A stretch of DNA of 64,000 nucleotides from Persicaria tinctoria (lineage: Eukaryota; Streptophyta; Magnoliopsida; Caryophyllales; Polygonaceae). Numbering within the stretch: position 1 is the stretch's first letter; each line of letters opens with the position of its first letter. The translations under genes were made by a program, and so were the position numbers. Under the pieces are notes generated by a model, which saw only the letters and a list, made by a program, of their open reading frames with translations, searched no databases and was not told the origin of the DNA. The DNA is taken from the NCBI GenBank assembly GCA_037127255.1, contig JBANSL010000004.1, forward strand, positions 9,362,001 to 9,426,000. Reading direction: 5' to 3'. Shown one piece after another: positions 58,023 through 64,000 of this stretch.

Positions 58023-60136
58023 ATGTCCGCTTCCTTTATCTCGATCTCGGCCAGCCCGGCGGCAGCGGCGCGGCGGAGGCCGGTGCTGACCGGCGAGAAC
58101 AACAAGAGTAACATCGAGCTAGTCAACGACGCGATCGTTTCGCCGATCGCCGACAGAACCGCTGTCCCCGGCGATGTCAACGACGGCAAGATCGCTGGCG
58201 GTACTAACAAAGATTTAAACTACTCGATTAGATCGAAAGACGTGGCACAGATTAAGAAGACATTGCAGCCGAATTCGACCCCTCACCCGCGGAGAACGCG
58301 GAAAATGGCCTCTTCGAAGCCGGAGAGGCCTCGGTGGCGGACTGTTTTGCGTGTGTTTACCAAGAATTTCTTGCTCTTGCTTGTTTTATCTGGTTTAGTG
58401 CAGATGGTTAGAAAGTTAGTGGTCAACATTGGCAGCGATGGATCGGCCAATTTGGCGGGGTTTTCGGAAATGGAGATTCGGATTTCGAATGTGGAGTCGT
58501 ACATCAAGACGACGACTAAAATGTTGCAGGCTCAACTAGAAACCACTGAAGAAAAAGCGGATGGCGAAGTTTCGAGTTTGAGGGGTGAAATGAACAAGAA
58601 ATTTGAGGAGAAGAGCGCGGACATTGCATCTAGGTTAAAAATATTGAATGAGAAGACGGAGTTTCTGGAGGAGACCCTAGGCCGCCTCGAATCGAAGGAT
58701 TTGTTGTCAAGAGAAGATTTTGCGATATTCTACGACGAATTGAGGTCCAAAAAAGGGGATTTAAGCCACAGTGAGTTGAGTTTGGATGAGATCAAGGTGT
58801 TGGCCAGGCAGATTGTGGAGAAAGAGATTGAGAAACATGCGGCTGATGGCCTTGGGAAGGTTGATTATGCCTTAGCTACTGCAGGTGCCATGGTGGTTAA
58901 GCATTCAGATCCTTTTGTTGCAGGGAGAGGGGGTAATTGGTTTCCCTCGTCGAATCGGCATGGGGTTTGCAGTGATGCCGAAAAGATGTTGAAGCCCAGC
59001 TTTGGGGAGCCTGGTCAATGCTTCCCCTTGAAGGGGGATAGTGGATTTGTTCAGATCAAGCTAAGAACAGCCATCATTCCTGAGGCTATAACCCTGGAAC
59101 ATGTTTCTAAGGTATTCTTGCTTACAGTGACATAGCTGCTGATCATTTGGAATGATAAATTCTTTTTGCTGTCTTGTGGATGACAATTTTGAGATTTCCA
59201 TTTAGCAACTTTACTTTTTAGAGTAATTTCATTTACCAAGTAAGGAAACTCATTGCAGAACTTCTATTGCTCTCCTGCAAAGTTGCATGTTCTAATGAGC
59301 AGGAACTTATTTCATCTTCAAGAGGAAAATCAGTAATTAAATCTATGAATATTTTGTCTGATACTCTTTTTTTAATATTAAATCTATGGATTGTAAATTA
59401 CTAGGCTGGGAGGAAACAGTCACTTAAGCAATGAGTATTTTTGTGTCATTGTGCTGGAAATTCCTGGAATGACACAAATCATGAAAAAAATTTGTAATTG
59501 TTACAGGTCTTGTAATTAACTTATTATGAGTTGTGGCAATCTTTGCTGTTCTTTTGTTAGTTAGTGAGCTTTATGGTTTCTTCAAAAAAATATTATATGA
59601 AACAGCTGCTATCATCATGAATGTCTATGCCAATTTCGCATTTCCAAACCATCAAATGGCTAGATATAAATAAAAGAAGCTGCTAACGAACCCTTTGAAT
59701 TACAGATATTGGTAGGATTCGTGTAAATGGAATGGACTATGCCAACTGCTGACATATCTTTATCCTCGCAAAGTTTTGGATGCTCTTTTTCTGTCTTTTG
59801 TGTCTCAAGTGTAGAACTCACGAATGATTTTTTTTTTTGTATAAACAGAGTGTTGCTTATGACCGATCAAGTGCTCCCAGAGATTGTCGAGTCTATGGAT
59901 GGCAAGGGGCCGAACTAGCTTTTGACGGTGAAAAGATGCTTCTTACAGAGTTCACTTACGATCTTGAGAAGAGCAATGCCCAGACCTATAATGTGTTTGA
60001 TTCAGCAACCTCTGCAGTTGTTGACACCATCAGGTTTGATTTCACATCTAACCACGGCAACCCTTCACATACTTGCATATATCGGTTAAGGGTGCATGGT
60101 CATGCACCCAAGTACCTAGCTCACTCTCACATTTAG
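58023..60136 (+). CDS. SUN1: SUN-domain protein of the inner nuclear envelope (SUN1/SUN2-like), 458 aa
   Basis: Two exons, 58023-59111 and 59849-60136, with a GT-AG intron of 737 bp. The start [22 protein letters not shown] matches the conserved plant SUN1/SUN2 N terminus, so the in-frame codons upstream (from 57897) are probably leader. Order: basic N-terminal nucleoplasmic part with RRTRK and a nuclear-localisation-like region (1-110), one membrane span (113-130, [18 protein letters not shown]), coiled coil (about 147-225) for oligomerisation, and the C-terminal SUN domain (about 280-455) with [15 protein letters not shown] and the terminal [16 protein letters not shown] stretch. Plant SUN1/2 bind KASH proteins (WIPs, WITs, SINEs) across the perinuclear space and set nuclear shape and meiotic movement. 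The length of 458 aa fits Arabidopsis homologues. Confidence 0.96.
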
Positions 60137-63100
60137 ATGCTGTGCTACGTTACTGACTAGTGAATACATCGGAATCCTTTGTTCAACTCTTGTATTTTTT
60201 TCTCCTTTTCACGTACCATTACAATTCTCGGTAAAAGGATGCAGAACATTATAAAGTCTAAACCATACAGTTTTAGGAATTATACGATCTTATACTAGTA
60301 GTAAAGCATATTTCTTTTGTATCCTCGGGTTAACAGTTTCTCTACCGAGGTTTCTGGAGATGAGAAGTTTTGCTTATTGTTTGCGCTTTATTGCTTAGCG
60401 CTGGTTTGTTGAAACACTTGTTTCTTTCATATAGCTCAGTTGTCGAGTCTCCATTCCCCTGATCCTGCTTTCTGGATTGGTTTTACAAGGTTTCATGCTT
60501 CACAGTAGTTGAAATTCTATGTATAGTACCATGTTTGGTTGCTGACATCCATGAATGCTAAAAAGAGGATGAAACCCTCATCCTAAACCGCTCGATGCCT
60601 GAGGCTGATAGAGATGTAGATCAGGAGATGTATGCACAAGAGTGTCAATTTCATGCCCCACTGACCTTTCACTTGTTGATGCTGGCAACATCCATGAATT
60701 GTTTTACCATTTCAAGCAAGCAATCTTGATAGACCCAAAAGGACTAGTAATGATCGATGACAGCAGGGTCTTTCACAGTGTCTGGTTGAATAAATGCCAG
60801 ATGTACGGAGTAATAGTTATGGCCGTGATGCATTATCCATCACATTCTAATAGTTTAGACTTAAGACTTACACGGGGTAACATATAACCTTTCCCTGTCA
60901 ATTTACTGGCAAGAGGCTTGCAGGTTGTGATAACAATGACTGATGCTTGATGTAGTTTTAACACAATAATGAATGGCCCGTTAGATGAACTTGAATTGGG
61001 CCCTTGTGTTAGCTAGATATTTTGCTCTCTAAACTGATCCCTTCCCATTTACATCTCAATCACACTTGACATTCCTATAAACCGGGTTCACCCGGACCCG
61101 AACCCGATTGACCCGAAAATTTATAAGATTTTCGGGTTCGGGTCGGGGTCGAAATAAAATACCGGGTCTGATTTTTCGGGTTTTGACCCACAAAATTTCG
61201 AACATACGGGTCGGGTTACGTTTTGATAGGTCTATAAGACATTTTAGGTCAAAACAGCGTTGTTGAATATTTTTTCTCTTTAAATAAATAAAAAAAATGT
61301 TGTTTTAGTCTATAAGATATTAACAACTTATTTTGAACCTCTCAAGCTAAATTATAGTATCAAATTATTTAGTTAAGCAAAATATAAATATATCATAATT
61401 TTTGAAGTGATGAATGTATGCTAAATTTTCTACATTCATAACTTTTCACTCGAGCATCAGATTTAGGCTTATAATATATCAAAACAAAGTTATCGATGAA
61501 TAGAAAGCATATAAGTGATCGTAAGTTGATCGAGAGGGGGCATGTCCCCCCTTGGCTCCATATCTGGGAGTTGGGACTTGTCTTCATCCCACATCCTAAT
61601 GTGAATTGCACGTTGAAGACCATTGCCCAAAGATCAGTAAGTGATCAACACACAACAACTTGTGTTTTTGTACAAGCTTAATTAGATGGTGTTGAAGTCC
61701 TTCCCAACACTAATTAAACAAGTGTGGTCCTCTTTGGTTTTGTTTATACAAAGTTGGTGAGGCTCCTAATGCAAAGGCCCATTCTAAAGAGGACTATGTT
61801 TAGATTATGTCTTAATCCTACCTTAGGGAAGCTAATTACTCCGTAAGTAGGGCAATCAAATCAAATCAAATGACACCCAAAGCCAAAGGGTTTGAAGCAC
61901 TGAAATGAAAGCCCCCAAAATGATGTCTGTGGACTGTTTATGGGTGTTGGGAGAAATGGGTTTGTGGTCCCTTTGAACAAGCTCAGCTGCTCTGCTCAAA
62001 GGGGTTTGACTCTTCCTTTCTTTAAGGACTTGGGTCATTCCATTTTTCTAAACTCCTTGAGAGTTGGAAAACATTCATTAATTAACTTGATTATGACTAA
62101 TTATTTTATTTTAAGTTTATTGAATAAAACACTTTGAAGTAAGGGATACCCTTTGGATGGGTGAGGGGCCATGCACAACCAATTCTTAATTCTTCATTCA
62201 TGCATGTTTTTACTCTTTTTTTTTTGAGTGGGGTGCATATGACTTCATTTAATTTCCTTTTATTTTTTAAAAAATAATTTTTTCAACTTTTTTTTAACAA
62301 TTCCAAACAATTAATAATTGAAATGTTTGGTCAAAGAAATTGGGTTTCCTCTATATAATAAGATAGACATAAGAAAGTTTGGATATTTTTTATTTTGTGT
62401 ACGGATGGATGCTTCATTCATCATTTGTAGTTGAAGTTTGATGACCTAAAAAGACCTAAAATCCTCTCCCTTTTTGCCCAATTTGCAACTTACTTTGGCT
62501 TGAAGCTCCTTCTACTTCTCTTTTTGAACATGGTATCAACTATCATGTATTCATGTGTGAACAAAGCAACATTTTACGCCTAATATAATTCTATTAATTT
62601 ATTTTATAACAAGGTTAATTTTAATAAAATAAATTGACAATTTAACATTTTTTGAAACATGTTGAAGTATGAAAAGTATTGTCGGTGGTTATTTGAAGGA
62701 AAATTAAATTTATGAGTATTTTTTTCATGTTTCTAATTTAAGAGTGATTTTGTATAATTTCTCACATAGGGATAGATTGTTAAAAAATAATTTTTATCGG
62801 CGGTTCTATATTATTTACCCCTTTTATTTACTACCTCCAATAAAAAATATTTTATTTTTCCTATTTTATACACTTTTTAATAAATTTAAAAATTCTATAA
62901 AATGATAATTTGTTCCAAAATAGATGAGTTTTTAGATGATACTACCATTTTTGTTTCAAAAATTCTAGATGGGGATTTATAAATGATTTGTGTTGTTGAA
63001 TTTTAAACGCGCTTAATTGGTTAATAAGTGTAGTACGTATTAAAAAATAATAAAATTTATGAAAAAAATTAGTGGAATGATGATGTATTTTAGAACTGAG

Positions 63101-63575
63101 AGAATATTTTTTTAATTAATTAATTTTACACTTATTAGGAATAAGTTTTTTTTAGATAACTTATTAGGAATAAGTTAAAAAAAAATCAAATATTAAATAA
63201 TATAAATTAGAGTGAGTATTTATTTTACAAAATTACTGTAGAAAACAAATGGCGTCTTTCAAAGTCATGACTGAGGTGAGGCCTTCGGAGGCCCACACGT
63301 GCATTCACCCCCAACCTCGCTCTCTCCTCTTTCCTCAATTCCAAAAATTATACTCTGCAAGTCTGCAACAACTTACTGTAGAAAAATCAATCAATTCCCA
63401 ATCCCACAAACATAACTACTGTAAACAAAATTATCAAAACTCAAAAAACCCAACACCTTAAAATGTGACCGACGACGGACAAACAGACAAACAAAGCGAT
63501 TAACCCTTCAACAAATCTCCGGGTGTTCAGCTTCAGGTTTCCACGCCTCTGTTTTTACACCTCTTGTTGTTTCCT
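60137..63575. other. Intergenic, AT-rich, with a CCCG-rich repeat
   Basis: Contains the SUN 3' UTR, the dispersed repeat at 61079-61240 and AT-rich sequence at 62.2-63.2 kb. The open frames at 60642-60887 and 61.4-62.1 kb show no domain. No gene is supported. Confidence 0.45.
61079..61240. repeat. Dispersed repeat rich in ACCCGAACCCG / CGGGTTCGGG words
   Basis: Inverted words (acccggacccgaacccg and cgggttcgggtcgggg) pair across a short distance. This is a common plant MITE-like sequence class. Confidence 0.6.
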
Positions 63576-64000
63576 ATGAAAATGGTGCGTTTCTCGATTG
63601 TCATTACCCCATTCTGGGTTTATTAATACCGGCGATTTAATGTTCTTGGAGGGTCGTTCTCCCCCCCTGGTAACTGCTTTCCGGGTAATTCAATTTCTCT
63701 CCCCAACTGACAGTAATTAATCACTGTGGCTAGGGTTGGTTTGATTTCATCTCAAATATTGGGGAATTTGTGATTTCCAATTCTCAATTCAATTGATTGG
63801 GCGGAATCAAGAATTGGAATCAGGAATCGTCAAATTCCAATTTCTGTTCTGTATGGATTTGGATTAGATTCAATCTCATCCGTGGAATTGGAATGAATGA
63901 ATTTGTACTTTATCTTGCCTGATTTGGATTATTTAATTTATTTATTGTTGTTCAATGTAACAGTTTAATGAGTCACCATTGATTCTGAGAGACAAGAACA
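63576..64000 (+). CDS. Possible 5' end of a gene continuing beyond the window
   Basis: A pyrimidine-rich leader-like stretch (63470-63575) precedes ATGAAAATG (63576-63584), followed at once by a donor GTGCGT. An acceptor AACAG ends at 63963 after a T-rich tract, and the frame then reads FNESPLILRDKN to the edge. The product would begin MKMFNESPLILRDKN, which I do not recognise. The model rests only on splice-site logic, and the ATG could instead be part of a leader exon. Confidence 0.3.

Noticed and set aside
60642..60887. 81-aa open frame downstream of SUN
   Set aside because: No domain, no splice or promoter signals, and AT-rich context; probably chance.

Overview
The window is nuclear DNA of a flowering plant, almost certainly a eudicot. 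The coding part consists of plant-type genes with GT-AG introns: a subtilase tail, an intronless SUVH histone methyltransferase, three tandem ZIF1-like MFS transporters, a mitochondrial LYR protein and a SUN-domain protein. About half of the window is AT-rich nested transposon sequence. I cannot name the species; an asterid such as a Lamiales member is only a guess.

Layout. 1-279: 3' end of a subtilisin-like protease (+). 2732-4810: SUVH1/SUVH3-type H3K9 methyltransferase (-), with a 5'-UTR intron and promoter up to about 5.6 kb. 5.8-40.6 kb: a transposon-rich block. It holds three MULE-like elements with long terminal inverted repeats and 9-bp target duplications (6772-10511, 14916-27532, 36310-40064), two LINE-derived coding fragments and a LINE ORF1 relic, a decayed Athila-like Ty3/gypsy element and a reverse-oriented gypsy fragment, a decayed MULE transposase with an OTU domain, Stowaway and other MITEs, SINE-like sequences and simple repeats. 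41281-54425: three head-to-tail ZIFL transporter genes of 478, 499 and 504 aa. 54905-55177: SDHAF1-type LYR protein (-), preceded by a diverged copy of the SUVH leader and promoter. 58023-60136: SUN1/SUN2-like nuclear-envelope protein in two exons. 60.1-64 kb: intergenic sequence and a possible 5' end of another gene at the edge.

The most unusual structure is in the three MULE-like elements. Each carries, near its midpoint, two tRNA-like sequences of 69-72 nt in convergent orientation, 148-218 bp apart. All six keep a paired acceptor stem, a D arm and a T arm with an A-box and B-box. In place of a canonical 7-nt anticodon loop they have a stem closed by a 4-6 nt loop, and the stem pairing is kept while its sequence changes. 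I know of no described element family with this architecture, although no database search was possible.

Other points of interest. The ZIFL paralogues have lost different introns, which gives a clean record of intron loss. The SUVH promoter and leader appear to have been duplicated in front of SDHAF1. The second MULE split the RNase H region of an older LINE, whose reading frame resumes on the other side, so its insertion history can be read directly.
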